In this document: positions 25,801-40,479 of the stretch, one piece after another
Layout of the letters: each line of letters begins with the position of its first letter
Position numbering within the stretch: position 1 is the stretch's first letter
Origin: Montifringilla adamsi
Lineage: Eukaryota > Chordata > Aves > Passeriformes > Passeridae
DNA: 64,000 nt
Assembly: GCA_017590115.1 (NCBI GenBank)
Contig: JAGGNK010008559.1
Coordinates: 8,115,888-8,179,887, forward strand
Direction of reading: 5' to 3'
Notes under the pieces: model-generated
Databases searched by the model: none
What the model was told of the DNA's origin: nothing
What the model saw: only the letters and a program-made list of their open reading frames with translations
Position numbers and translations under genes: made by a program

Positions 25801-28800
25801 AAAAAAAATGTATCAAAGTGTGGTAAGTGGTGATGATCTGCACTCCAGTTATCTCTGAGCAAAAATGTCTCAAATGGTTATTAAAAAGTACAAGGCTTTA
25901 TCAGCTGACAATCACAAGCTGGCAAAGTACTAAAGTAATTGTTCTGACAACAGTATTCAGAAATGAGGCATACGTTTCGTGGTGGATTATGTTAGGGGGT
26001 TTTGTGGTTCGTTTTTCTTGGTTTTTAATTTTTATTTTTTTAAAGATTTAACCTTGAAGATTGATTTCTCAAAATCCTCATGTAGTTCTTTGCTTCCTTA
26101 GTGGTTATGGGCCAATTTTCCATGATTGTAATGAGGGCTGAAATAGCCTGGGATAATGGAGTGGAGTGAGCTGTTTGTTCTTTGAAAACTGGTTTTCTTG
26201 GCTGCATTTCTGTAAGCAGCCAGTCGTTCTCTTTACAGGGTTCGTTTTGATGTTTCCCCAGGCAGTCACATACAGCATTAGTAGTTGTTCTTTTTCTTAC
26301 AAACTTACAGAATCTGATCATCCTTATGCCAATTTTTGGATAAATTACAGTGAAATTAATTCTAATTTATACATTGCTCTGTAATGTACTTGATGCTTTT
26401 CTCAAATGGCATTGAAGAATTTAAGGTATTTATTATCTGAGCTGGGTAATCTCTGCCTTGTGATTGATTTCTTTTTCATTATTTTTATCACATCAGCTCA
26501 GCTACAGAACATACATTAATGTCATAAACTGTTTTATGTCAAAATGGTTTTTTGAGCTTCTTCATGAAATAGTGGTATAAATCATTTATGCATTTTCTGA
26601 TGCTCTTAGAATGATTTGTACAAGTAGTAATATAGATTGCATGTCCCTGAGAACAGAAGAAGCAGCTCCCAGTAGGATTGTCTGTTGCATAAAACTCTGT
26701 TCTTGGTGGGATTTTGAAATGTAGCTAAGGAACCATCTTTCAGAAGTCACTTTTAATTTGTATTTTGTTTGGACTTTATAATCTCAGGAGCCCTGCTTCT
26801 GGCAACTGGTAAGTTTTCAAAAAGATAACTTTGAGACTATTTTTCAACAGAGTAATTTTCATTAACTTTTTATGATAAATCTGCTGACTCAATGTCAGTT
26901 TTTAGGTGTGGGGGCTCCAGCACTACAAGCAGACTTGTGGGAGCTGTGGAACAGCAGCTGTAGACAGTTCCCACTGATAAAAACCCAAGAGCCAAGGGCT
27001 GGCTTATGGGAACACTTAGTCACCCTTAGTTACTCTTTAAAATTTTTCTTACTTTTCTTTTTACTACAAAGTGTAATATGAATGGCTGTCAGTGCAAAGG
27101 CTTCCACATGTCTTGCACAAAGATAAAGGCCAGTTTCATTCTTACTCTAGGATGAATTTTAATTGACTTGAGGTGCGATATGTAAAATGCAGGTAAGATT
27201 TATTCTGTTTTCTAATTCACTTTGTATGTTTTACATTGGATTAATTTTCTTCAATTATTGGATGGATAGAAAATTAGTTATATCTGTAAAATTGAGATCC
27301 ATGTGGCATAATAAAGCAGAATAAAAACCTGCTCAGAGAAACACAAAAATTGAGTGAGGTATATGTTGATAAATCACTGAAAAACTATTTTTCATGTAAT
27401 TACGTGCAAAAAACCACTTGAAGTTAAATATATAGCCAGTCTACCACTGTTCTGCTGTAGTGTGTTCAATTACTAGAATTTGTCATTCACAACATTTTAC
27501 AATTAAAACTTACAAATCATCCCAAAATCACTGAATTTCTTCCCTTTAGTGAGGAATATAATACAAAGTGGTGTGACCATTACCCTTAACTGTGAGTTTC
27601 TGTGCCCCTTACAACATGGAATCTGGGAGAGTAATATGCTTTTAAACAAAGAGACCATTTTGGGAGCCTATTTCTATCAACACAGTGAAATGCTGTTGTG
27701 AGCCCATGAAGTGAAAAGTCTGCGAAATCCACAGAGAATTTTGTTCCTGGCATTTTGGAGAGTGTGCAACAAAATGTGCATCGCTAACAAGAAAAATATC
27801 TGAGGAAGTAAAATCAATGAAAGATAGTGCTGGAAAGTACTTCATGTTGTAAAGCCCTAAACTTTTCTTTCAGATGGACTTGATAATAAAGTAGATCTTG
27901 GTTTGCTGTGATCAGAAAAAGATAAATCAGTGATGGCTGAAGCAGCAACCAAATTACAGGGTAAGAGCTGCCATGATGCAAATACTTGTATCTCCCTTAC
28001 CTGGGGTTAGTTTAGTTGGTACAGTCTTAATGTTTCCTGTGGTGCCATGTGGACCTGGCCATGAAATGCAGATATTTCCCATTGATTCCTTTATTTCTGC
28101 CCCAGAGATTCTACCCACCCAGCAGAGCCAGCAGGCACAGACTGTGTCCTGTACACCCCATTGTCATGTGCTCAGTTTTAATTACCCTGACAACTGAACA
28201 TGCTGAATCTCAGGGCACTGCTGGATGTCACACTTTACCTGCCTGCCCATCACCTGCTGGAGCTGATATGGCTCAGGGCAACAGCAGAAGTAAAGCTGGT
28301 AAGCTTCGCAGCTGTCCTGAAGGGATGTGCAGCTAAGGCAACTGTTTTGTGGAGGGTGCTGAGTTGGTAAATACCTGGTGCAGTTCAGACTCCCCCGGAG
28401 GTCCACATTCTGCACCAGCAAGAGACAAATTGGATCCCAACAGATTTCTTCTTTTTATACCTTAGCTAAAGAAAAGCAGCTTTTTATGTGGCACAGCATT
28501 AGCAGCTTTGGTGAGTGGTGTGGAATGGGAGGGAGGGGGGTAGGAGCAGCAAGTAAAAGCACAGGGTAAATGTGGGTTCCTGACTTATTTTGCAAAGCAA
28601 ATTGGCATTTGTAGATATAGATAATAAGTCAGATAACAAGCAGGATTGTGGGCAGGTAGTATAACTAGGAGAAACAAGCAGAATTATGGGTGAAGTGACT
28701 ATGGGAGGGACAGAAGGTTTTCCAAGTGAAGACAGGTAAGACTTTTATGGCTTGGAGTTATCACTCAATATGGAATCTTAGATTGGCAGAATAGATGGCT

Positions 28801-31800
28801 GAAAACCCAAAGACAAAGGGTGCACATTAGAAATGGTGAAATCCTATCAGGAGTGAGCAATGTCAGTGGAGTTTGTGAAGGTTTCAAACGTCTGTAGTCT
28901 GAAAAGTCAGACTCGAACATTCAGGGAAACAAATTTTCAGACAAATGTAATAACTTGAATTTTTTTTTTCCTTTTGGAAATACTGTAATCAGCCTTTCTC
29001 ACGCCAAACAGTTTTCTGCTCTTGGGAGAAAGAAGGAGCTCCAGAAGAGCAGCATACTTATTGTTGAAAGGAGTGGAGCTTCACCACTTAAAAGGTAAAG
29101 CATCTTGAGCTGGTAAGAATAAAGTCTATTGAGAGATGACACTGAGGATTGTGATTACATGAGGACAGAAAAAAGGTAAAGAGGTAAAAATAATGCTAAC
29201 GAAGATGCTCCAGAGGAAACATTTCAGATGATGGATACCTATGCTATTCTTTTGTAAGCATCAGCTGTCTTCTGTTGTGATTAGTGTTAGCTGAATCAAC
29301 CCTGAAACAGATTAAAAACTGCCACTATCCCAAGTTCAAGGGTGTGCATAAGAATTTCAGAGCACTGCCCTGCACAAGGGCGTGCCTTCTGAAATTATAA
29401 TTAAAATAGATAGTCTTCCTTTCACAATGAGCCAGAAATCCAGAAACTACTGTAGCAGCTTGCTGGTTTCTCAGCAGGTGCTGAAGCCTCTTCACATGAG
29501 CAGGCAGTGTGGCTCTGCCAGCACAGAGCTCAGTGCAGGATAATCTGTTTGGCCATATTATTGCAGCAGTCAATCTGCTTCTGGTTACCAGGCTGAAGGC
29601 AGCTCAGAGACCTTTATACCTGGACACAGACTGCAGTATGCTGTTGGTTTCCAAGGACTCTTTATGAACCTGTTATGGTTATTAGAGCTGTGACGTTGGT
29701 CTGGAAGCTATTTCCTCAGATACAGCATCAGCCAAATTCTGCACTTCGTTGTTTTGTAAGTCTGTGTGAAAGTTCAAAAGGAAGGAAAAAAATCAAGTGT
29801 TCTCATTCTTTAGCTTCTCTTTTATGGTCTCCTGGTGGAAAAAGTATCATGTCATTAAACCAGAGCATCTAAAGTGAAGGTGCTTGGATCAAGTTGTTGG
29901 AGAATCAAACTGCATTTGTGGTGTAAGATGAGGCATGTTACTTGAAAATTTCATTGTAATAAGTGGGTCAACTGATCCAAAAAAGACACTGTAGGGTGTT
30001 TGACTGTGAGGATCAATGATTGGCACTGAGCTTTGCTTTAGTTTTTTCAAAATGTTGGAGACTCAGCGCAGTACAAAGGAACCTTGGGTGCTGAGACGGC
30101 AGGAGGAATGTGTTCGGTGGTGGCACATGGCTGGGCATGGAGTCAGACTGGCTACTGCTTTCAGCTGACCAGCATGTGCTTGGGTTTTGTCACTCTTTCC
30201 CTAATTAAGGGAGCCTCTGCAGCTCTGGTCACAGCCCCAGGAAAGCAACTGCCAGTTTGCTGTTGACTTGCCAAATCTGCTGTGCCTCCAGATGGAGGAA
30301 AACCAAAATCTGTATGATTAATAAATGTGGGTTATGCAAATGAGAGATGGCTGAATGAAACTGTAAGTGATCAGTGTTCTGTGTGCCCAAAGGAGCAAAA
30401 GAAATCCCTTCAATGTAATACAGCCTGGAAAATATAAAAAGCAGCTGTAAAGCTGAGCTACAGCTTCTGGGGGTTCCTGACTTGTCAGCCATCAAAAACA
30501 TTGGCTCCTCTATTGACTCAAACTCTTTTACATTTGCTTGCCCTGGAGTTGTACAGTCTTGTTTCTCATCATGGCATATGGTTTAGAGGGATAAATGTGG
30601 GGCAGGGAAAGCTATTAGGAGAGAAGTCACAGCAGGCAAATGTGCTGACAGCTAGGAAAAAATGGGTCCTGTTTTAGACCTTTTAGTTATTAGCAGTCTG
30701 TCAATGACTGCACAGCTCAAATGAAAGTAAGCCAGGATTACAGAACCGGTTTTCCAAACCATTTGCTTTGTTTTTTGCTTGTTTTGGCTACATCCCAAGG
30801 AAGTTTTCCTGTTGCAGTGGCCGTGAAAGTTGATTTGTGGACAGCAGAGAAACAAATATATTTTGTTGTGTAGCTTTGTTAAATCAATAACAGGTATTTA
30901 GCAGCCAAAAAAACAGATCAGAGGCAACATATTTGTGTATTTTAATGATTTGAAACAGCTTCTGAATAGCTGGAGACTCTTACCTTGATATGAAGTAAAA
31001 GCATTTGAATAACAGCATTATTTGTAAGATTGTATTTAGTTTGTGAAAAGGTGTCAATAAAAAGTGAGATTTTTACCAAATGTTCCCTTCAAACAAAATC
31101 TGCCTGGGACTGGCTTATCCCTGTGAGTCAGCCTCTACAGCATTCACTGACATTGACTCAATTGTACAGAGCAGCAGCCAAATCATATTCAGAGGAAAAA
31201 AATATCCAAAGCATGCTGGCTTAATTTAGTTGCTTTTCTTCACCTGTGTGCACTTGAATTTTAGGGGCAAAAAGTTTTCTAAACTGAAGTTGTTAGTCCA
31301 TGAGAGAAAAGGAAGGAAAGGCAGCAGTACACAGCGAGCTGGAGGTTTTAATTCCTTCCTTAGTCTTTACTGGGTTTTTCTGGGTATACAGTTAGTACGC
31401 AAATTTTTACAGTCAGGTAGTCTTCTTCCTGATAACACCACGTCCCGGTCAGCCCAAAATCTGTGCTTCGCAGTCATTTCCTCCATCTGTTCTGGGCACT
31501 TTGAGGGACCTTTCTCCTTGTCCTTATGTCTCACATGACTGGCACTACACTACTCTGTGAGTTTGAGTGGGATCTAGGCAAATAAGAGGTCTCTGACCTC
31601 CAATTTTTTTTCCAATCTCCATTAATTTACATATATCTATTTATCTGTCGCTCTTATTTTAAATGGCCATGTCTCTCCCCTTTGAGAGAAAAGAAATTGG
31701 TGCTGTTTCATGTTAATTCCCTTATTGTGTTTTAAGCTGACTGTTACAAACCTCTTCATTGGGTGACGGCCCCCTTGGTAGCCTTTGCAGAGTTCACTTT

Positions 31801-33825
31801 GATGGAGTGTGTTGAGAGCTTTGTTTAACACAGCGTATGCCTGAATCAGGGTGCAGTTCTCAGGGCACCTAACAGACTTGAGACTCTGAATCTGACTCAT
31901 CTTTATTCGGGCTTCACAGTTTTTCAGACATCTTGCAGCAAGATCAGAGCTTTGGTACTTTCTTTTCAGATCTTTTCTCTCCTTAGTTTTAAAGTTTAAG
32001 GTATGTTTGGCATCTGTGGTAGAAATATGATGTTTTCCCACTGTGATTTTTCCATGCGCCCCAACTTTTCCTCTTCCAGTAGAATCTCTTTAACTTGCTT
32101 TGGTTTTCCTCCTGAGAAGTTTGTGCAGTGGGCTCCCTTCTCGCACAGCTGACAGCTGGGCCCATGCTTCACTTGGCCCTAGGGCTGCCTGGGGTGTCTC
32201 TCCAGCAGCAGCTCATTTGCCTGATTTGTGATTCCCTATTCAGCCACAAAGGGCTGGCAACAGCCCTCTGTCTGGTTCGTTGATGTGTGTGTTGCAGCTG
32301 AGTTCTTGTTCCCGGTCAGATGGGAAATTGTGCTGCCTGTCCACTGCTGGACAGTGCTGCCAAATGGTGCTTTAGACAGCTGCTGCTCCTCACCACAGAA
32401 GCAGAGGGGTGATAGATAAAATGTGGACGTATCTGATCTGATCTGGAACTTTCGGAAGGGCCTTTATCATTGCCTTGGTGATATCAATGCCCTAAAAGGT
32501 TGGAAGTGGTGCTCAAAGACCCCACCTTTCATGGGTGGGCCTCCCAGCTGGTGTGGGGCTCACACAGCCGTGTCAGCCTTTTTCCCCAATGCCACTGGCA
32601 GGAGAGCAGCCAGGCTGTCACATCCAGGAAATGCTCCCCTCTGTCTCAAGCTCCTGAGAGAAGCCTCCTATTCCTTCATTTATTTTGCAGGATTCTCAAG
32701 GCTGGATAAAATTCAGCCCCTGTGAGTGCTTAAATTATTCTGGGCCATGCCTGCACCTGGTTCTGGCTGTGCACAGAGATTATGAGAGCTAACTGCCACT
32801 TAAAAATCACTTCAAGGAGCAAAAGGTTTCTCTACTTTGTTCCTGTTACTTTCAATTAATTTCTGAACATCTGCGATATAACCTTGAGGGAGTCTTAGAG
32901 GAATACAAAGATTCTTGACAAACAGTTCTTAGGTAAAATAATAAAGTAAGTTTTCTCAGAGATGAGAAGCATCTTCATGAGAAGTTTTTCTTACTCTTAA
33001 ATGACGGCCTTCATTGTCAGTGAGAAGCTAGTTTCTCAAAATAAATGTGTGTTTGTCTTTCAACAATTATTACTGGTAACTGCATTGTACCAGTGATGCA
33101 TTCTTTTTTAAAGTAGGGAGTTACACAATAAGGTAGCAGCCCAGTAAATGGAAAAAAAAAAAAAGAGTACAAAAGCTGGAACTATAAAACGTTAGAGAAA
33201 TGTTGGTTTCGTTTTGGAGGAGCTAAAATCTCAGTACTGTTGAGTAATAATGTACATTCCAACTGCCCTATCTGATTATGCATAGGGGGGTTTGAATCTG
33301 TATGTTCCTTGGTATCACACATCTTTTATTAATGATTAGGACAAGGAACTGGAGATGGAATTGTTCAAATCCTCTGAGCACACGATGTGGAGTAGGTGCC
33401 ACAAGCAAGTGTGAGAATAAAGAGCTCAGGATAGGTTTGGAATGATTTTTTCAAACAGGCGATGTAGTTTGAAAAGAATAAAAATTCATCAACAGGTACA
33501 AATGCCAAGCACAGTTCTTAGGAATAGCAATGGCATGGGGAGAGTTGGATGTGGGGTGTTTGTACAGAAATGGATGGCAGTTTCCAGGGAGTATTGTAAA
33601 AAGAAAAATGCTGTTGAGGCATGTGCATGGAGATTTTTAGCCTGGGTGGGAGATGAGTATTTTTGCTCAATTAGCAGGCCTGTCCTAGGGGATCAGGTAT
33701 CAAATCCTAGAGCATTTGGGTACCAAAATCCAAGCAAGCTGTGCAGCAATTGAGGACTGTGTAGATAAGAGGAAAAGAGAGTTGTTGACAGTGTGAGAAC
33801 ATGACCTGTGACAAAGATGAATCGA
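16822..33825. other. Non-coding flank, no gene recognised
   Basis: This is a 17-kb stretch without a recognisable gene or large repeat. It holds the TACT tandem repeat at 20705 and an AT-rich block with several TTAATTA-type homeodomain cores near 20620-20660. An exact octamer ATGCAAAT lies at 30334-30341, and a poly(A) run lies near 33152-33165. The long minus-strand frames at 17412-17900 (162 codons) and 31637-32041 (134 codons) have no familiar motifs. Confidence 0.6.
20705..20762. repeat. TACT-type short tandem repeat
   Basis: About 58 bases are made of imperfect TACTCATAC / TACTAATAC / TACTAGTAC units. The array is partly self-complementary (GTAC and ACTAGT palindromes), so it may fold. 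It is a degenerate microsatellite with no coding sense. Confidence 0.65.
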
Positions 33826-34100
33826 ATGGATGCTCTTCAGCTTGAAGAGAGGATTTAGAAGATCCGTCCTTTGCCCCTAATTACAGACTGTTGCAGTGTG
33901 GAAGGGAATGGCTTGTTCTGCCTAGCTGCTCTTGGTAAAGCAAGCATGATCAGGCTTAAATTGAGGGGAATTAGAGGGTGCTTCCACAGACTTCTCAAAG
34001 GTAAAGATAGAGAAATGTTAGCAAGGATTGTAAAGGCTGAAATCTGCCAGGGTCTGAAGCCTTTAAGAACAGGGTGCAGAAATACATGTCAGGAATAATA
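33826..34100 (+). mobile_element. Degenerate CR1 LINE fragment (plus)
   Basis: Pieces in CR1 order are still visible: CTCTTCAGCTTGAAGAGAGG (the 'cagcctggagaagag' region), a GGCTTAAATTGAGGGGAATT block and, near the end, GCCTTTAAGAACAGGGTGCA followed by ACATGTCAGGAATA. The last of these resembles the 'aacaggttagacaaacatctgtcagg' end of older CR1 groups. Divergence is high and the borders are uncertain. Confidence 0.5.
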
Positions 34101-37100
34101 CATACATCTTATATCCCTGGGCACAGCAAAGGAATCCTTCCCAAGCTCAGTTTGGCCATGAATTCTGGGGATCTTACTGCCTGTGCATCTTTCATGTGTT
34201 AGGCAACAGTGGTGAACAGGAGCATGAGCAGACTGGGTGATGCTGCATGTATGTGGTAGAATTTATCAGCTCTTGAGAGTCAATAACTTTGCTACAGTCA
34301 ATTATACACAACCTTGGCCCCTCCCCAAAATCTGCTGCTTTCTCTACCTCCTTGCATTTGGCAGTTTTATTTCCTTACAAATGAAGAGTCTACAATTGCT
34401 GAGTTGCTTGTGATGTCAGGGACCTCAAAACTCAAATGGCCTTTCTCATTCATCTCATAGACCAAAAGGAGATGAAGGCAGTGAGTTATTGAAAGCTTAC
34501 TTATGAAGTAAAATCTAACCAGGCTGTGGTGGAGTTTGCATCCTGCCTGCAGTGTGCTGGTATGTGCTTGCAAGTCTGCTTCAGGCATGGAGGCTGAGTG
34601 CTTCCATAGAGCTAAAGCTTAAATCAAGTGTAGAGGCTACTGCTGGTTTTCAGTTTTTATGCCTTCCAAAAATGCTGGCTATTTCTTCTATACCTACTTA
34701 CCTATTAGGCAAGCTGGATTTGCTCTTTTGTGGGGTGAGTACCTTTTGAAAGGTTCTTCCAGGCAGTAAGATAAACTCAAAAGGAATATTTCTGGAATAA
34801 GTGAATGTAAGGCTGTTCTTTGCATTTAATTGATAAGGTTTCTGGTTCTTCAGGCTTTAATATTAAGAAGTTTTCTTTTGCTATTTTTTTATATAAACTG
34901 AGCAATACTTCTAATTTTTCAGTGAAGTCTCTGAGCTTTTTAAGGTCTCTTTAAGGTAAGATTGACTTGTCAATCAGATTCTATATTGAAAACTTATTTT
35001 GAAATGGGTAGTTGCCTATAAAATGCATAAAAATCATTGTTGGATGAGCTATTCACTGAAATACTTGAGTGAGTTGTGAATGTTTCACTCTTTTGATCTA
35101 TTTTATATGGTAAAGAAGACCATATTTTTCATATTTTGATAACTGCATTCTAAATTCATAAAAGGACAAAGAAACAGGATTTTTAAAGCAGAGCCACAGC
35201 AATGTGGGCTTCAGGGCTCAGTGGGAGGGATATGGGAAATTCAGGCTGCCTTTCACTCTGCAGCTGGCCCAAAGATAAGGAGTAGTTCTGTAATTGCTTA
35301 TGTGGAGTACACTTTATCACATTAACTTGTTTTTTCATGCTGTGTTAGTTTGGAGCAGGAATCCTCTATAGTTAAATACAAATGGTTTGGAGTAGGTGAG
35401 GAGGTCAGCTACCAGGGATAGGAATAAGCTGAAGATCAAAATACTCACTTTGTCTTTCCTCTGCAGGCCAGTGATAAAATGGCTTCAGGTTCTTGACTTG
35501 CCAAAACCACCCTCAATTGCCTTGAAGCAAAACCTTAACCTTTAAATACCTGCTGAAATGATGGCAGAAGGTGAGTTGAATCTCCACGTGTGAGGACACC
35601 TTCCATGTTCACTCTCATGCTTTGTGTTACCTTGTCTAGCTGTGTTTCCTTAGATTTGTGTGAAATTCATTCTCCTGGCAATGCCATGGCTCTAAGAAGT
35701 ACACGAGGTGTCCTTCTGTCCCCATGCTCTGCAGAATGCCTTCATGTTTTCTTTCATCGTTCCACAAAGAGAATGACATCCCCTTTTTTGTACTCATTTA
35801 AAATCTGTCTTGTCATAGAAAGGTGTTGCTTTTACAAAGGAAATTGTTTCAGGCTCAGGAAGAGTGTGAGACTAGCTTGAGAAACACAGTAGCTGACTTT
35901 AAAAATTAGTCTCTCACTGCAGGCACAACTTAAAATTTTTACTCATTTTTAGAAAGAAATTCACTTGAAATTTCTCCTGAAGTTCTAAAACCCGCAGAAA
36001 ATTGCTTTCCCTGTCTATCCATCTGCTGTTATCAAAGCTGGACAAAGTGGATGGAGTGCAGTATTATGAAAGACTATTTGTCCAGATACGCTTGGATCAG
36101 AAGAGAAACGCTCTGAAATCATGAATATGAAGCTGTCAGGAAGCCTCTAGTCAAACATTACAAACTGAGACAAATGAGTCATTTCAAATAAGCACCTGTG
36201 CTTGTCAGCAATCATTTTTCTGTGTATATTTTTTTTTTTTTGAGATGGGACATTGAAGTGATTTCTGGTTTTCCCCAGAAGATTTGGAGCAAGTTTTGTT
36301 ATATCTTTTTAAAAATGTTAGGGTTTTAAACATTCAAAAAACTCAAATGACCATTACCTCTTGTCCTGGTTGGAATTACAAATTTGTTGACTTTGCACAT
36401 TTTTTTCTGAAAAACATTTTCGTCTTCTCAGTGGGTTTTTACTGCCACTTATACTTTCAGGCTGATTACTATATCTTTAACCGTTTCCCATTTGGTGTTG
36501 AAACTCAGTATTATACACACAAATCTGAGGAAGGGAAAATTACTAGTAAGATGATTTTCTATGCTGAAATGCAGTTTTCTCTCTAGTTGAACTATAGGTT
36601 TAGCCCACACATATTTTTCTAGTCACAGTAATAGAAATACCTATGGTTCAATAGCAGTACAAACATGACTGACAGTACTGAATGAATTAGGATAAATGTA
36701 GCAATTTTCTAACTTTATTTCTAAATAATGTCCTATTTGATAATCAGCAAGAGCTAAAATAAGACATTTCTGTAGCTTCTATCATCATGGAAAACACACT
36801 GACTCTTCTAATTGCTATTTTAATCTGTGCTCTTATTCCTTACTCATTGTTTTGTTGATTCATTATTTAAAAAACGAGCTAAACCCATTGCAGCCATCCA
36901 GAAAAGAAGACTGCTTAAGCACCAGTGGTATTTACAGGATGTACTCAGTGTCTTGTTTCTCCATTTCTCTCTTTGTAAATCTTTGTAAAATTGATCTTTG
37001 GTTTGTTTTTTTTTTCATTCTGAGTGTATTGAGAATCACAACTAAGTCATGACATGGTACGGATAAAGTTCCCCACCCCTCTAATTTTTTTTGTAAACTT

Positions 37101-40100
37101 TGGATTTTGGTTGAATGAATGTGATTGAATCAGTCAAAAACCAGAGGAAGATGGGTGATCCTTGACCAAATAGTTTGAAATTGGCCTTTCTTCCCTGTTA
37201 GACTGAAAAAGTGGCTAAACCTGTTATGGGCATTTCTTTTCATTACCTTGGAGAAGACAGCAACAGGAGGCTCTTTGGAGGGTTATTACTGTTCCTCTTG
37301 GCAAAGCAGTCAATGATGGGGCTAGAAGGGGAGTATGACTGACTGGTTTAAAATACGTAAAAGCCATTCAGGACTCTGAAGAAGCTAAAGTTGAAGCAAA
37401 AACCTCTTTAAAGTCAGCAAAAGGAACTGTTACATGTTTTTATTCTTCTCTTGTCTTCTACATTCATATTCCCCTGAACCAGCAAAAGCTTGAAAATATA
37501 ATCAAATAACTCTCTGAGCCTAACATTCTGAACAGGTAATATAATTGTTAGAGCTAGAGATGCACAGTTACTAAATGAGCTAGTCATTCTTTTAAGACTC
37601 TTTTAACCTACACAGAGGAGGTGAAGCACAGGATGAAAATCAGTGAGTGCTAACACCTTCATAGTATTTTTTTTTATTGATCACAGCTGTGCTTTGCACC
37701 ACAATTTTGGAGTCAAGCTCTGAAAACTCCAGCATTTTTTTTGTTTGTTTCAAAACTACAAGGCTTTTATGCTGGTGGGGTTACTGAGAAAAACTACCCT
37801 GTGTTTAAAAGGGCAATTTCTGTTGTGTGTATTTATGTATTTACTGAAAAAAAGGTGTGCCTTGTAGAGTAGCAAACACATTTTAAATTGCTTTTTGAAG
37901 CATTTTGGCTTGCTTTCATTTCCTTCTCCGGCTTTTTGAATGGAATTATTTATTATTCTTGACAGTTGTATCTGTGGGACTATATAGATGTTACTGAGAA
38001 CACAGCTTGAGGAAAATGAACCAAGCTGTCCTGTTGAGATAAAGCTTCACAAATCAATTAGGTTTTCCTTGTCACCAGTGCTGGAGAGGGAAAGCCCCAT
38101 TTGAGCATGCTTGCTTGGCAACTCTGAAAGCTGTTACCTGGAAATGGTGTGATGATGATTGCTGATTTGCACAGTGCTGCTTCCTGAAGAACTAAATAGC
38201 AAGGGACTGGAGGGGAGAGGGGGCTGAAAGCTGTGCCTTTTCTCCTTGAAAGCATGCATGTCACAAATTGTTATGAACAGGTCCCTGCTAGTGAGTTTTT
38301 TATTTAGATTTAGTATTAAGCAAAACACCTGTGTACAAGCCCCTAGAGCCACTTTGGCAGTAATTGGATTTGCAATTGCTGCCCAGCAGCGCAAAGACAA
38401 ATGTACCAATAAATAAATTCTGCCAGCCAGCACCAGTGAAAACAGTGATTTAGCCCAGCAGATAAAAATAGGAGAATTTCACCCAAGCCTTTAATTTCTA
38501 CAGCTGCCCAGAAACAGGTGTCGAGCCTTTCTGATGGACTCTGGCCAGAGGCTGGTGTGATAAGCATAGCTTGTAGTCTTTGCTGAAGCCAAGCAATCCA
38601 TGGGCATCATGGGCTGTTATGGTCCTTATCCATCAACATGTGGAAAGGGATGCAGCTTTCAAGGCCTGGGAACTGGTTGTTTTCTACCAACAGGATGTTC
38701 TTTTACACAGATTGGAGGGTGACTTTATGTAGATTCCAAAGGCAAAGAAGTTTCAGAAATCATAGATGTGTATTTGCTTTCTTGCTAGAAAGAAAAATAA
38801 AGACTTTTAGCAGGAAAAAAACATCATTTATGTTCTTAAAATTAAAGGATGAGGAAATTCATCCTAGTGAAAACCAGAAATAAGCACCTTCAAGTTAAAT
38901 ATAATTCAATTATGTGCTGTTTTTTTTTCCTGTTAGTTTCTCTGAAAATTCAGTGGAATCCCTAGTTTGTATACAAGTAGGATATGCATGGGTTGTTTAC
39001 ATGAACTGGAGTATGGATGGAGGTCTGTTTTAAAGTATGGGAAGCTTAAAAATATATAAACCAGTTTTAAGAGTGCAAGACATTACTGAGATATTTTCTT
39101 AGAAGTAGAGACCTTGCACTCTGGATGTGAATTGAGGGAGCAGAGGGGGGGTGTGTTACACACTGCCTTTGTTCATGGCTAAACCTGAGGTAACCACATT
39201 ACCTCAGCTCCCAGTAGAGGAAAAGGAGATAATCTGGGTGACCTTGTTGCAGCTCAAGGCTGGGAGTGAGTGTGCACAAAGCCTGTGCTCATTTACAAGG
39301 AAGTGCAAGAATGGAAATTTGAAGAAGAGGTTGCCAGGAAATTGTGTAAGCATCCTCCTGTACAGAGCACACCTGTGCCAGCCCAGGAAAAGGCAGCAGT
39401 CCTGAGTGTGACAAGGAAAATAGAGAATGATACCTTGAGGCACTTGTGTATGCTTATGATGCCCCTGAGGAACTTTGCAGCAGTCATAAAGGAGTGCTGG
39501 TTTAAATTTACAAATATTAAATGCTATGTTATTGTGATTTCAATAGGAACTGGCGCATAACCTACACTTTTAAAACCAAGTATCATCTGATCAGGCAGTA
39601 AATAATTGAGTTCCACAGCAGCTATTTTAACATGTGTATATTTAAACTGCCCTTTTGTTTTGAGAACAGCAGCACTGGTTTCAATAGAGTGTCTATGCTC
39701 CTGTTTTACTCGCAAATTCCAGTGGTTTCTGAGAAAATTGGAAACAACAAATTACTAAAAAATGTAGAAGCAAACTGAAACTGGAATTCATGATTGGAAT
39801 CAAGCTCTAATGTTCAGCAATTTAAAATCACGATTACAAGAGGTAATTGGAGTTGCTTCCCCCGTTTTGCCTTTAGTCACTGTGGGACTGCATTAAGACA
39901 AATCCTTGTGGTGGCTCTCCTGTCATGGCCAGGAACGCTTCATTCCTCACCTGTGAGTGGTACAGAATCTGCTTTCCTGCTTTCTCCTGGCACACTGGGG
40001 CTGAACTTAGCTGGAGAGGAAAAACAAGACTCCAATGGGACAGACCTGTAAGGTGTCACAAAGAATTCTTTTTCTGGTCTTTGCCTGACGTTTTTGCTTC

Positions 40101-40424
40101 CATGTGTATGCCCAGCTTTGAGCATCTTCTTTGAGATGAGCTGGAAATTAATTTGCCCCGCACGGATTTGTCAGATTTCCACCTTTTTCTGAAGCCTGGG
40201 GAGCAGATCTTTGGCTAGAGCTGTTAGGGCTCATGTCACTCTATCACTTCTCTGCTAATACTGCCACCTGAGGAATAATTGTCTGGGAAACAGGAGCCCT
40301 CTGATAGCTGCAGTACTTTAGATTAAGTTCTCTGGGATTTGCGTAGGTGAGTCTGAGGGGAAGTGACATTCTTCCCTTAGATTTTGTGAGAGGATACAAT
40401 GAGATGGGCACACCATCATTTTCC

Positions 40425-40479
40425 AAAGGCAACTTGTGCCCTTATTCTGAACAAAGGCAATTGGTGCCCTTATCTTTCT
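40425..40479. repeat. Two-copy 28-bp direct tandem repeat
   Basis: The unit AAAGGCAACTTGTGCCCTTA plus an eight-base tail occurs at 40425-40452 and again as AAAGGCAATTGGTGCCCTTA plus tail at 40453-40479. The two copies abut with a few mismatches, which indicates a local duplication. Confidence 0.75.

Noticed and set aside
31637..32041. 134-codon minus-strand frame rich in Lys and Cys
   Set aside because: It looks mildly protein-like but shows no known motif and no supporting splice or polyadenylation context. Kept only as a note.
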